From contig OZ244571.1 in assembly GCA_965217825.1 (NCBI GenBank), forward strand, positions 3,162,001 through 3,226,000: a stretch of 64,000 nucleotides of DNA. Direction: 5' to 3'. The DNA is from VXNE01 sp965217825. Its GTDB lineage: Bacteria; Pseudomonadota; Gammaproteobacteria; Pseudomonadales; Azotimanducaceae. Under the pieces are notes generated by a model, which had not been told where the DNA came from, made no database searches, and saw only the letters and a program-made list of their open reading frames with translations. Shown piece after piece: positions 37,562 through 44,966 of the stretch. The translations under genes were made by a program, and so were the position numbers. Position 1 is the first letter of the stretch; the number at the start of each line of letters is the position of its first letter.

Positions 37562-37956
37562 TGCGTGCCGTTCCCATCGAGTGCGACCAGGCGAAAGGCG
37601 AAGGCATCGAGAGCGGTCTGGTCGACGCCCTGCCCCGTCCGCGCCAGGGCCAGGACATCGGCTATATCGATTTGACCGGAACCGTCGATATCCGCGTAGA
37701 TCGACGTGTCCGCCTGGTCCGAAAGGCGATTTGTCGTGAATAGGGCAACCGCAAGCACACAAGCCGCCGCCGCAGCGCTCCAGGCGCCCGGTGTTTGCCA
37801 GCGCGGGACTCCGAGAGGCGCGAAATGGGCGCGCGCCATGGTTGCCAGGGAGCGGTCGACCCGGGACGTGATCACCGCGGGAGCCCGGTCGATGCGTTTC
37901 AGTTCGTCGATCAGGTCTTTCGGTAGCTGTGCGTCTTGTTCGTCTGCGCCGGTCAT
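37558..37956 (-). CDS. Single-pass membrane protein with dockerin-like EF hand, candidate anti-sigma factor
   Basis: A 132-aa protein. Residues 1-55 are a charged cytoplasmic region (QLPKDLIDELKRIDRAP), residues about 59-75 a membrane segment (WSAAAAACVLAVALFTT), and the outer part carries a calcium-loop motif YADIDGSGQIDIADVLALAR (about 87-106) with a second half-loop ALDGNG at the end, as in dockerin repeats. Its place straight after an ECF sigma gene, and the N-in/C-out layout, are those of an anti-sigma factor, though no zinc-binding anti-sigma motif is seen. I infer that the outer EF-hand senses or holds the secreted cohesin-like partner. Confidence 0.7.
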   Translation of the reverse strand: MTGADEQDAQLPKDLIDELKRIDRAPAVITSRVDRSLATMARAHFAPLGVPRWQTPGAWSAAAAACVLAVALFTTNRLSDQADTSIYADIDGSGQIDIADVLALARTGQGVDQTALDAFAFRLVALDGNGTQ

Positions 37957-38005
37957 GTCACGAGTTCCTTGTCCATATAACGCGCGACATGCGAAAAAGG
38001 TTCAT

Positions 38006-38578
38006 TCAATCGAAAAAATCTTCCAGCAAGGGGGAGGAGCGCAGGTTTGCGATACCCCCATGAAGCCGGGATTTCACGGTGCCCTCGGGTATGTCCAGCG
38101 CCTCCGCGATCTCCCTGAGCGACATTCCATCCACAAAGCGAAGCGTTAGCGCCTCTCGCTGGCCAGCCGGAAGAACCGCGAGGAGCCTGCCTATATCGTC
38201 GTCCTGCTGGGCCGGTCGCGCGGCGAGATCATCGGGCGTCAGGTTATCGGCAGCCGGGAACCTGCCAGCCTTGCGTTCCGCCGAAATGGCCGAGTTCTTC
38301 GCGATCGGGTACAGCAGCGTCGTCAGCTTGGCGGTCAGCGTTATCCCGTCGCCGGCGGGCGGAAACCGGCGCAGCAGTTGAACGAAGGTGTCCTGAAGCA
38401 CATCCAGCGCGGTATCGATGTCGGACGTAAAGCGCAGCGCGACACGCAGCACGTAGTCCTTGTGGCGCAGGTACAGGGCCTCGAATGCGGCCGCCGCGGC
38501 GCGCCGATCACCCTGATTGCAGGCTCTCACCAGCGTTTCATCGCTGCGCGGGTCTCGCTGACGACTTGTATGGAACAT
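38006..38578 (-). CDS. ECF-type RNA polymerase sigma factor
   Basis: A 190-aa sigma-70 family protein. Region 2 is FEALYLRHKDYVLRVALRF with the DALDVLQDTFVQLLRRF core-binding helix. Region 4 is LPAGQREALTLRFVDGMS with LREIAEALDIPEGTVKSRL as the DNA-binding HTH. The start ATG at 38578 gives MFHTSRQRDPRS, and the frame is open upstream without a better start. It heads the operon running leftwards through the membrane, cohesin-like and VIT-VWA genes. A direct role in transcribing that operon is inferred. Confidence 0.93.
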   Translation of the reverse strand: MFHTSRQRDPRSDETLVRACNQGDRRAAAAAFEALYLRHKDYVLRVALRFTSDIDTALDVLQDTFVQLLRRFPPAGDGITLTAKLTTLLYPIAKNSAISAERKAGRFPAADNLTPDDLAARPAQQDDDIGRLLAVLPAGQREALTLRFVDGMSLREIAEALDIPEGTVKSRLHGGIANLRSSPLLEDFFD

Positions 38579-39087
38579 ACACTGCCACCACGGCTGGAGG
38601 ACTTGCAACGTCGGAGTTCCCTGGGCATCACGGGCGCACTGTAATCCAGTGGGCTGAAGGCTCCTGGCCATGCCAGGGCTCACTCGACGGTTAACGCTAC
38701 ATCGCTTCCTCGCTCATCGGCCGGCAATCTGACGGGCGGAATTCCATAATACAAGCGAAGGCAGCCAGTGCAGCAGGGGCTTGGCGCCACCACGTCCGAT
38801 CGACACCCCTAACCAATCCCCCGCCGATCCGCCCAAGCCTGGATCGAGCCGAACGCTGTGCCTGCCTGCTGGGACCGGGGCCGTCCGAAGGGCCGCGGAT
38901 CGGAGCGAGACCGCGGGGAACCCAGCGATCGAGATCGATCCCCAGCACGCCCCGGCTGACAAGGGGAGATCGCCGCAACGGCGAGACAGACGTTCCACTG
39001 ACCAAAGGAACACCCCGAGAGCAGTGCCGGCGGCGTCCGCGAGGACGGAACAGGGTGCGAAGAGGATGACCGGGAATTCTTGTTAAC
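38579..39087. other. Intergenic region without a supported gene
   Basis: No gene is supported here. The short block CCATAATACAAGCGAAGGC at 38743-38761 resembles CCATGATACAAGTGAAGGC at 42266-42284, so it may be the right flank of a dispersed element (see repeats at 39088 and 42166). Promoter elements for the sigma operon should lie near its right end but were not identified. Confidence 0.4.
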
Positions 39088-39176
39088 CGCGATTCCGCTC
39101 AGCGCCGACCGATCGACAAGCATCGGTCGGATGCGAGAACTTTCTTACATACATCGCCGACCGCTTGTCCCCAACC
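39088..39176. repeat. Dispersed repeat family A, copy 1
   Basis: The block CCGCTCAGCGCCGACCGATC, then AAGCATCGGTCGGATGCGAG and ACATCGCCGACCGCTTGTCCC, matches 42166-42246 over about 80 bp with roughly 85% identity by eye. It contains the inverted repeat CGACCGAT...ATCGGTCG, a likely hairpin. No coding potential is seen. Confidence 0.8.
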
Positions 39177-39238
39177 AAGCCGACCGTCTGCCGCCGTGCC
39201 GTGCCCGATTCTTGCCCCTCCACCGCCCGATCCGGAAC

Positions 39239-39400
39239 CTAGCCGCCACCACCGCCACTCCGCCCGTCGTCCGAAAACGGTCCCTTCGGAGGCCGATCCG
39301 GACGACATCCGCCCCCGAGTCGCGCTACACAGTGCCCTCGTTTCCGAAAACGTGCCCCATATCCGAAGGAGGCCGCTCTGCGCGCCGCCTGCGGAGCGAT
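39239..39400. repeat. Dispersed repeat family B, copy 1
   Basis: Matches 40743-40890: CGCCACTCCGCCCGTCGTCC, CCGAAAACGGTCCCTTCGGAG, GTTTCCGAAAACGTGCCCCA and GAGGCCGCTCTGCGCGCC all recur with small changes and short indels. The motif TTTCCGAAAACG is the most conserved. The indels shift every reading frame between the copies, so the repeat is not conserved as protein. Confidence 0.75.
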
Positions 39401-39468
39401 CCCGCACCGACGGTCGCGCGCCTGATGGCCCGAAGCCGCAGTCCTCCACGAGGCGTAACCAGACGGGG

Positions 39469-40077
39469 TTATTGCAGCCAGAAGCGGCGGAGTAACCGGT
39501 CGTTTTGTTTTTCGAGTTTGTCCCGCCCGTGCAGCCATCGAGCGTTTTCAACAACCAGCAAGTCCCCAGGTTGAAGCCTGATACGCTTGTGACCGGCTCC
39601 CATGGCAAGCAAGCCCCTGAAAGTCCTCAAGGCCCGACGGCCTGTATCCGTCGCCTGCAATACGCGATACCACGGCGCATAGTAAAGCCGCTTGCCGCTC
39701 CACACCGGCGCCGTCCGAAGAACCTGTCGCGGCAGCTGCGGTGGCACATCCTGTTCGACTTGCTGAAGCGCTTCGGCCTGCTCGCCCATCAACGAAAGCA
39801 CGACATGTCCGTCCGCCAGCACACTGGCGCCATCCCGATCCGCCTGTGACTCGCACCACCAAGCCACGATGCGGGCTTCCGGATGGTCGGTATGCAACGG
39901 TACCGCGTCGTGCCCGCACAGGTAGGTCGTAGCGCCCTTCATCTGCCGCACCTGTGTCTGCTCAACGATTTCGCCGATCCCGGACAACACCTCGGGAACC
40001 GCCTCCCGCCCGACTGAAAAGACAGCCAAACCGTCCCGCTGCAATCCGGCCCGAATGACGGCTAAAGTCTCTGTCAT
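39469..40077 (-). CDS. TauD/TfdA-like 2-oxoglutarate/Fe(II) oxygenase
   Basis: A 202-aa enzyme. The Fe(II) facial triad is placed at HTD in AVPLHTDHPEARIVAWW and the distal His in VENARWLHGRDKL, with the 2-oxoglutarate Arg in LLRRFWLQ at the extreme C-terminus. It is shorter than TauD (about 280 aa) and lacks most of the N-terminal strands. Such enzymes hydroxylate, desaturate or crosslink small molecules or peptides. Its ATG overlaps the stop of the upstream Cys-array gene (ATGA, 40074-40077), so the two are made together, and the upstream protein is a candidate substrate. Confidence 0.8.
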   Translation of the reverse strand: MTETLAVIRAGLQRDGLAVFSVGREAVPEVLSGIGEIVEQTQVRQMKGATTYLCGHDAVPLHTDHPEARIVAWWCESQADRDGASVLADGHVVLSLMGEQAEALQQVEQDVPPQLPRQVLRTAPVWSGKRLYYAPWYRVLQATDTGRRALRTFRGLLAMGAGHKRIRLQPGDLLVVENARWLHGRDKLEKQNDRLLRRFWLQ

Positions 40078-40583
40078 CCTGATGCGGCGGCAGCAATTTC
40101 CGTCGATATGCTCTTGCACGCGTGCCAGCACCGGTTCTGGCAGTCATGCCAGCAGTTGGTCCCATTTCCCATATCGGCAACATAGGGTTCCCCGAACACC
40201 TGTTGCCAGCGCTCCGCAGTCTTGGCGAAGACCTCGCTTAGGACGGCCGCTTCTTCGGGCGTCTTACCGAAACCGCCATCGTGGTCCAATATGTGTCCGC
40301 AGTACCTGGAGCAGTCTTCGAAATAGGCGACCGGCGCCTGCATGTGCAGATGCCAGATCAAGTCGATGTCTCGCGTCGGAGCGACCCCTGGACCTAAGCT
40401 CGCCAGGTGAAAGAACTTCCGATACCGCTGTATGGCTTCGTCGAGCCTCTCGGGAGCCCACTCCGACACTTCCGATTCCGAGCGTCGTGCCGCCTCTCGC
40501 AGGTCAACGGAAAAGACCGGGAGATCTGTCAGTTTAATTGCCCCCTTCGGATTCCCGCCCTCGCTTCCTCCTAGTTTGCTCAT
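40074..40583 (-). CDS. GRDP-like protein with C-terminal CX3C array, candidate peptide precursor
   Basis: A 169-aa protein. The central part (DIDLIWHLHMQAPVAYFEDC, then GHILDHDGG) matches the glycine-rich-domain-protein-like family (the D-x-x-WHLH block with a later H-D pair). After the helical region, a Gly/Asn turn (MGNGTN) leads to CWHDCQNRCWHACKS, four cysteines each three residues apart, with Trp-His after the first and third, followed by a short Ala-rich tail. Other family members often carry Gly/Cys-rich C-terminal tails. The coupled downstream oxygenase suggests the tail could be a modified (RiPP-like) core or a metal-binding site. No signal peptide is visible. Confidence 0.75.
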   Translation of the reverse strand: MSKLGGSEGGNPKGAIKLTDLPVFSVDLREAARRSESEVSEWAPERLDEAIQRYRKFFHLASLGPGVAPTRDIDLIWHLHMQAPVAYFEDCSRYCGHILDHDGGFGKTPEEAAVLSEVFAKTAERWQQVFGEPYVADMGNGTNCWHDCQNRCWHACKSISTEIAAAASG

Positions 40584-40742
40584 GTCGTGCTCCGTGTGCA
40601 GTTTGAGTCACCCGGACCCGCCGTGTACGCGCGTCCTGGTGACCAGAATGCTAGGCAACGTAGATGAACACAGACTGAAGCGAGAGGCTGGTCGCTTTTT
40701 CTGGAGTCGTCTCCGACAGTTCCCGCGCCGCCTGATCGCCGA

Positions 40743-40890
40743 CCCTGCCGCCACCGCGCCCACTCCGCCGGTTGCCGAAAACAGTCGCTTCGGAGCCGAA
40801 CGCGCCCCCCAAATCGCGCTCCAGAGTCCCATCGTTTCCGAAAACGCGCCCCATATTCCGAACGAGGCCGCTCTCCGCGCCACCAGCACG
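40743..40890. repeat. Dispersed repeat family B, copy 2
   Basis: Second copy of the block at 39239-39400: CGCCCACTCCGCCGGTTGCC, CCGAAAACAGTCGCTTCGGAG, GTTTCCGAAAACGCGCCCCA and GAGGCCGCTCTCCGCGCC. It is in the leader region of the Cys-array gene. With copy 1 it brackets the two-gene unit at 39469-40583 on both sides, in the same orientation. Confidence 0.75.
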
Positions 40891-41261
40891 CCGACAGCCG
40901 CTCCGCAAGGGTTCCCACCGTCGACACGGTAATCCTCCACAGCGCGCGCCAGCTCGACGGCAACGCCGTTCCCGTACGCGACGTCCGCTCCGTCGTCCTC
41001 TCCGCCGGGCCAGAGATGGCCGGGAGTACCCTTCCGGCCATCGTCAACCTCCCCGTCGCCGTCGGTGCCGTGTCACCCGCCAGGGCCGCAGCACCAGCGG
41101 AGGATCCGCGAAATGGATTGACTCGGTGACGCCGGTGGCGTTCCCGGCCCCTGCCTCGGTCTTCCACACTCTGCACGAAACTGATCCTGCCGCCTCGCCC
41201 CCAAAGGGCCGACGACCATGCACGACATTGACATGGGTAGGTCATTGGCCTACAAAGGCGC
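40891..41261. other. Intergenic region without a supported gene
   Basis: No gene or RNA can be supported between repeat copy B2 and the BrnT-like frame. The long open frames here have no conserved motif and run across the repeat. Confidence 0.4.
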
Positions 41262-41544
41262 ATGGAGTTCGAGTGGGACGACGCCAAGAGCGATGCCTGT
41301 TTCGCGGATCGAGGCTTCGACTTCGCGTACGTCGCGCACGCATTCCTCGATGAGGATCGGATCGTCGGCGTGGACCGGCGCTGGGACTACGGTGAGGACC
41401 GCTACCGGCTGCTGGGCGCGGTAGAGGGTCGGGTGTTCGTGGTGATCTACACCATGCGGGGGCTCGACGATCCGCATCATTTCTGCCCGGAAGGCCAACC
41501 GCAGGGAGGTTCGGGAATATGAGCGAAACACGGTTGACGATTGA
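41262..41544 (+). pseudogene. BrnT-family toxin, frameshifted near its end
   Basis: ATG 41262 opens MEFEWDDAKSDACFADRGF, then FAYVAHAFLDEDRIVG, and YRLLGAVEGRVFVVIYTMRG, the BrnT ribonuclease pattern. At a run of five G (41457-41463) the frame leaves the family. The true C-terminus STIRIISARKANRREVREYE is in the next frame and ends at 41544. That region holds the catalytic Arg and the RIISARKA block, so the plain reading lacks key residues. One extra G restores or breaks it, so a read error or phase variation is possible. The antitoxin start overlaps this end by 26 bp. Confidence 0.8.
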
Positions 41545-41854
41545 TCCGGACAGCCCGCAGGGCCTTCCCCGGGGGCGGGTCGATCACAAGATGCTGGATG
41601 CGACCGGCGAGGAGGACATCGCCCGCCAGGCGCGCGACGACGACGCCGAGGCGATGCGCGACATGGGACGCTTCGCCCGCCGGGTACGTCGGCGTCTCGG
41701 ACTGACGCAGGTCGAGTTCGCGCGGCGCATCGACGTGCCTCACGAGACCATCCGCAACTGGGAACAGGGCAAGCGGGGGCCGACGGGTGCGGCCAGGGCG
41801 TTGCTCAGGATCCTCGACAAGGCGCCGGAGACGGCGCTACGTGTCCTTGGCTGA
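41519..41854 (+). CDS. XRE-type HTH antitoxin partner of BrnT-like toxin
   Basis: A 111-aa protein. Residues 60-100 form a Cro/C1-type HTH (RLGLTQVEFARRIDVPHE then TIRNWEQGKR), preceded by an acidic helical arm (EEDIARQARDDDAEAMRD) likely to clamp the toxin. HTH antitoxins that follow BrnT-like toxins bind and silence both toxin and operon promoter. Here the order is toxin then antitoxin with overlapping genes. Intact. Confidence 0.8.
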   Translation: MSETRLTIDPDSPQGLPRGRVDHKMLDATGEEDIARQARDDDAEAMRDMGRFARRVRRRLGLTQVEFARRIDVPHETIRNWEQGKRGPTGAARALLRILDKAPETALRVLG

Positions 41855-42165
41855 CGCCGAGGGCGGCGATACGCGCCACCGCACCGGTTCCCGGAAAGCC
41901 GCGCCGGACACGTAGCGCGCTCCGCCGAACCGAAGTGCCACTATCGTCGGAAGGTTGCAGATCGCGCCACTGCGGTTCATTTCTTCGCGCCACAGAACCA
42001 GTAATCGTGCTCGTACGCGTTCTGGACAAACATAAAAAAACGTTGTTAAATCAGAATGTTGATGGCAGTGTGCCGCTGAGGCACTGAGCGCGAATCAGAG
42101 GCCGCAAGGCTTTCCAGGATCGCTCTAAAAGTCCTTTAGCATTTTTGTACACATAAAGTTATTGG
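41855..42165. other. Intergenic region with an AT-rich stretch
   Basis: No gene is supported. The only distinctive feature is AACATAAAAAAACGTTGTTAA at 42029-42049, AT-rich in an otherwise GC-rich setting, containing the palindrome AACGTT. It could be a relic of mobile DNA. Confidence 0.35.
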
Positions 42166-42285
42166 GACTCCGCTCAGCGTCGACTGATCGGCGAGCATCG
42201 GTCGAATGCGAGATTTCTTACAAACATCGCTGACGCTTGTCCCCAAGTCCCGGTCGGCGGATCCTCCATGATACAAGTGAAGGCA
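42166..42285. repeat. Dispersed repeat family A, copy 2
   Basis: Second copy of 39088-39176: CCGCTCAGCGTCGACTGATC, GAGCATCGGTCGAATGCGAG and ACATCGCTGACGCTTGTCCCC, extending through GGTCGGCGGATCCTCCATGA to TACAAGTGAAGGC, which also resembles 38743-38761. It lies beside the doc gene stop. Confidence 0.8.
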
Positions 42286-42312
42286 GGCGTTGACCGGCGC
42301 ACGCGAACTCGC

Positions 42313-42711
42313 CTAGTCACCTCGCGCCAGCATCTCAACATACGCTTCAATGAATCTGTCTTGAACGATGCTGCCTGCGGCAAGCTCAATGACCAGGTCC
42401 GCAAGCTCGATCTGATGCTCGGATGCGATGATTTTCTCGTCGTTCATCAACAGGATCAGATCGCCAGCGGCCAGGGCCGTACGTTTATTCGCGTCATTGA
42501 AAGGATGACCAACCGTAAACGCATACACCGTGAAGGCCACGACCTGCGGGATAGTCGGATCTTCGAACTGATATGCCAGGTTCGTCTTGATGCGACCGAG
42601 TATGGCACCGAGCGACAAGCCGAATCGAGACCCCGGTAGTCCTCCGTGCCTTGCCAGGACGTACTCATGCAGGTCGGCGATCTGCTGCTCGGTTGGTAGC
42701 GCGATCTTCAC
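42313..42711 (-). CDS. doc: Doc toxin (Fic/Doc kinase)
   Basis: A 132-aa death-on-curing toxin that phosphorylates and inactivates EF-Tu. The Fic motif is the canonical Doc version HPFNDANKRTALAAGDL. The N-terminal block PTEQQIADLHEYVLARHGG is also typical. Its start overlaps the antitoxin stop by ATGA (42708-42711), giving the classic phd-doc order. All catalytic residues are present. Length matches the family. Confidence 0.95.
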   Translation of the reverse strand: MKIALPTEQQIADLHEYVLARHGGLPGSRFGLSLGAILGRIKTNLAYQFEDPTIPQVVAFTVYAFTVGHPFNDANKRTALAAGDLILLMNDEKIIASEHQIELADLVIELAAGSIVQDRFIEAYVEMLARGD

Positions 42712-42926
42712 CGCTTCGCAAGGTAGGCCAGCACCTCTGATCGCTGATCAAGAATCGAACGGGTCAGTTCCGCCACCCGGGCGTCGTCGATCGTGTCGAA
42801 AGCCAGGGACTCTACCGGGACGTAGTATCCCTCCACCTTGCTGTTGCGCAGGATGGCAGTCGGTTTCTTCTCGTCGAGAATCCGACTGGCCTGCTGCTTG
42901 AGCTCGGTCATGGTGACGTATCGCAT
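42708..42926 (-). CDS. phd: Phd-type antitoxin
   Basis: A 72-aa antitoxin starting MRYVTMTELKQQASRILDE, the Phd/YefM N-terminal DNA-binding fold, with an acidic toxin-binding tail (DDARVAELTRSILDQRSE). It binds Doc and represses its own promoter. A pair of CCGATATCGG palindromes lies 15-49 bp upstream of its start (42941-42975), the expected operator position. ATG 42926 is preceded by few purines. Confidence 0.9.
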   Translation of the reverse strand: MRYVTMTELKQQASRILDEKKPTAILRNSKVEGYYVPVESLAFDTIDDARVAELTRSILDQRSEVLAYLAKR

Positions 42927-42940
42927 GGCGATTCCAAGTG

Positions 42941-42975
42941 CCGATATCGGTACCGAATAGTGGTCCCGATATCGG
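42941..42975. promoter_or_regulatory. Twin palindromic operator of phd-doc
   Basis: Two perfect copies of the 10-bp palindrome CCGATATCGG (42941-42950 and 42966-42975), each followed by TAC, lie 25 bp apart start to start. Phd-Doc systems use tandem palindromes for cooperative repression, so this is very likely the operator. The spacing is about two and a half helical turns. Confidence 0.75.
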
Positions 42976-43377
42976 TACTTGTCAAACCACCACGAACTCC
43001 GGTGACTGGACCTGCATCGCGGCGGCAATGTTGTGCAGTCCATTGCCTTCTTCCGAGCCAGCCATCAGCGGACCGCTGACCGTATCGGGCCAATACATCT
43101 CGGAAGGTTGCTTCTCCCCGTAAGGGTCTTCTCGGCCGACATGTCTCTCTCGATCGCCGCACGCAATGCTCTTTGACCCTCGCCGACGTAGCACATTCCA
43201 GCACATTCCCGAGACAGGCAAATCGAGCCCTTGCGCGGGCACGGATTCTGCGTCCCGGGCTCGGGGTGCATATCCGCACGGCAACCACCCACCAAAAGGG
43301 GTTTGTTGAATCCCCCACGTTCGGTTAGGGTGCGCGGTTTGGCGTCTCGACCGAAGACGCTGACAGGAGGGAAGCGA
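42976..43377. other. Intergenic region between phd operator and pntAA
   Basis: The minus-strand frame ending at 42982 (QPSEMYWPDTVSGPLMAGSE, then EGNGLHNIAAAMQVQSPEF) looks protein-like for about 60 residues but its family is unknown and no start is clear. It could be the tail of a lost gene. The pntAA ribosome-binding site CAGGAGGG lies at 43364-43371. No promoter was identified. Confidence 0.35.
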
Positions 43378-44541
43378 GTGAAGATCGCCGTGGTGCGGGA
43401 ATCGCACTCTTGGGAGCGCCGTGTTGCCCTGGTTCCGGAGTCGTGCGAAAAGCTGATCCAGGCCGGGTTCAGCGTTGCCATCGAGTCCGGCGCCGGCGCA
43501 ACCGCCGGGTACCATGACGAGGCCTACCGGGCCGTGGATGCGGTCATCGAAACCGATCCCCGGGCGCTGGTTCAATCGGCGGACATCCTCCTCAAGGTCA
43601 ATCCCCCATCAAACCTCGACGGGCGTGCCGAAATCGACTGGATCTGTCCGTCCACGATCATCGTGGCATCGTTGATGCCTTTGCGAAATCCGCGGGAAAT
43701 GGAGGTGCTCGCGAAATCCGGCGCCATCGCCTTCTCGACCGACGCGATTCCACGCACGACGCGCGCCCAGGCGATGGACACGCTGTCGTCCATGGCCAGC
43801 GTCAGCGGTTACAAGGGCGTGTTGCTCGCCGCCGTGGAACTGCCCAGGTATCTGCCGATGCTGAGCTCCGCGGCCGGCACGGTCTTCCCGGCCAGGGTCT
43901 TCGTCATCGGGGCTGCCGTGGCCGGTCTCCAGGCGCTTGCGACGGCCAAGCGCCTGGGCGCGATGGTGTCGGCGACCGACGTGCGACCGGAAGTCAAGGA
44001 GCAGATCGAAAGCGTAGGGGCCAAGTACGTTGGCATCGAGCTTACGGAAGACGCCTCGGCCGGCGGCGGCTACGCCAAGGAGCTCAGTGCGGAGGATCAG
44101 CAGCGGCAGCGCGACATGCTGATCGATGAGGTATCCAGGTCGGACGTTGTCATCACCACCGCCCTGATCGGGGGCGTCTTCGCGCCGAAGATCGTCACCC
44201 TGGAGATGGTCCGCTCGATGCGTCCGGGCTCGATCGTCGTCGATCTCGCCGCCGACGGTGGCGGCAACTGCGAGGCCTCCGTACCGGGCGAAACCGTCGA
44301 GGTAGACGGCGTACGGATCATCGCACCGTTAAACCTGCCGGCCACCATGCCCGAGCACGCGAGCCTGCTGTTCTCGCGGAACCTGGCGCGCTTCATCGAG
44401 ACGTTCTCGAACGAAGGCACGTTCGAGATCGACACCGAGGACGAGATTCAGGCAGGCTGCCTGATCGCCAGAGACGCCGAGATCGTACACGAGCGCACAC
44501 GCGAGGCGTTGGATGCGTTGGCGAGGGGTGCCGCATCGTGA
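43378..44541 (+). CDS. pntAA: NAD(P) transhydrogenase subunit alpha 1 (NAD(H)-binding domain I)
   Basis: A 387-aa soluble subunit. Domain I binds NAD(H) and passes hydride to NADP+ on PntB, while protons flow through the membrane subunits. Landmarks are KIAVVRESHSWERRVALVPE, the alanine-dehydrogenase-like SSMASVSGYKGVLLAAVELP, and the nucleotide fold VIGAAVAGLQALATAKRLG. The GTG at 43378 follows AGGAGGGAAGCGA. The C-terminus ends just before the separate transmembrane subunit, so the three-subunit arrangement is used. It overlaps pntAB by GTGA (44538-44541). Confidence 0.95.
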   Translation: MKIAVVRESHSWERRVALVPESCEKLIQAGFSVAIESGAGATAGYHDEAYRAVDAVIETDPRALVQSADILLKVNPPSNLDGRAEIDWICPSTIIVASLMPLRNPREMEVLAKSGAIAFSTDAIPRTTRAQAMDTLSSMASVSGYKGVLLAAVELPRYLPMLSSAAGTVFPARVFVIGAAVAGLQALATAKRLGAMVSATDVRPEVKEQIESVGAKYVGIELTEDASAGGGYAKELSAEDQQRQRDMLIDEVSRSDVVITTALIGGVFAPKIVTLEMVRSMRPGSIVVDLAADGGGNCEASVPGETVEVDGVRIIAPLNLPATMPEHASLLFSRNLARFIETFSNEGTFEIDTEDEIQAGCLIARDAEIVHERTREALDALARGAAS

Positions 44542-44966
44542 ACCCGCGTCGTTACCTGCCACAGTGGGTCGTCACCGTCCTTTCCGTCGCCATTGGCGTG
44601 ACGGCGATTGCCATGATCGCGCGATCCGATCCGGTGACTGTCGCCGAGGCAACCTCGTCCACCGGCCAGGCGGCAGGCGCGGTCGACTACTGGCCGATGG
44701 TGTTCGTCTTCCTGTTGTCAACGTTCATCGGGCTCGGCGTGATTCGGCGCGTGTCTCGACTGCTGCATACGCCCCTGATGTCCTTGACGAATGCGATCTC
44801 GGCCATCGCGGTCGTGGGTGCAATTCTCATCGCGGGGCCCGACTACCCGCCCGCGATTCGCCTGCTCGGGGGCATCGCGCTGTTCGCCTCGGTCACCAAT
44901 ATCGTCAGCGGGTTCCTTATCACCGACCGCATGCTGAAGATGTTCAAGCGGGGCGGACCGCAATGA
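44538..44966 (+). CDS. pntAB: NAD(P) transhydrogenase subunit alpha 2 (membrane)
   Basis: A 142-aa inner-membrane protein with four hydrophobic helices (WVVTVLSVAIGVTAIAMIA, YWPMVFVFLLSTFIGLGVI, TPLMSLTNAISAIAVVGAIL, IRLLGGIALFASVTNIVSG). The TPLMSLTNAIS block is the conserved TM signature of the alpha-2 subunit. Its start is GTG 44538, overlapping pntAA, and it ends overlapping pntB (ATGA, 44963-44966). It forms half the proton channel. Confidence 0.92.
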   Translation: MNPRRYLPQWVVTVLSVAIGVTAIAMIARSDPVTVAEATSSTGQAAGAVDYWPMVFVFLLSTFIGLGVIRRVSRLLHTPLMSLTNAISAIAVVGAILIAGPDYPPAIRLLGGIALFASVTNIVSGFLITDRMLKMFKRGGPQ

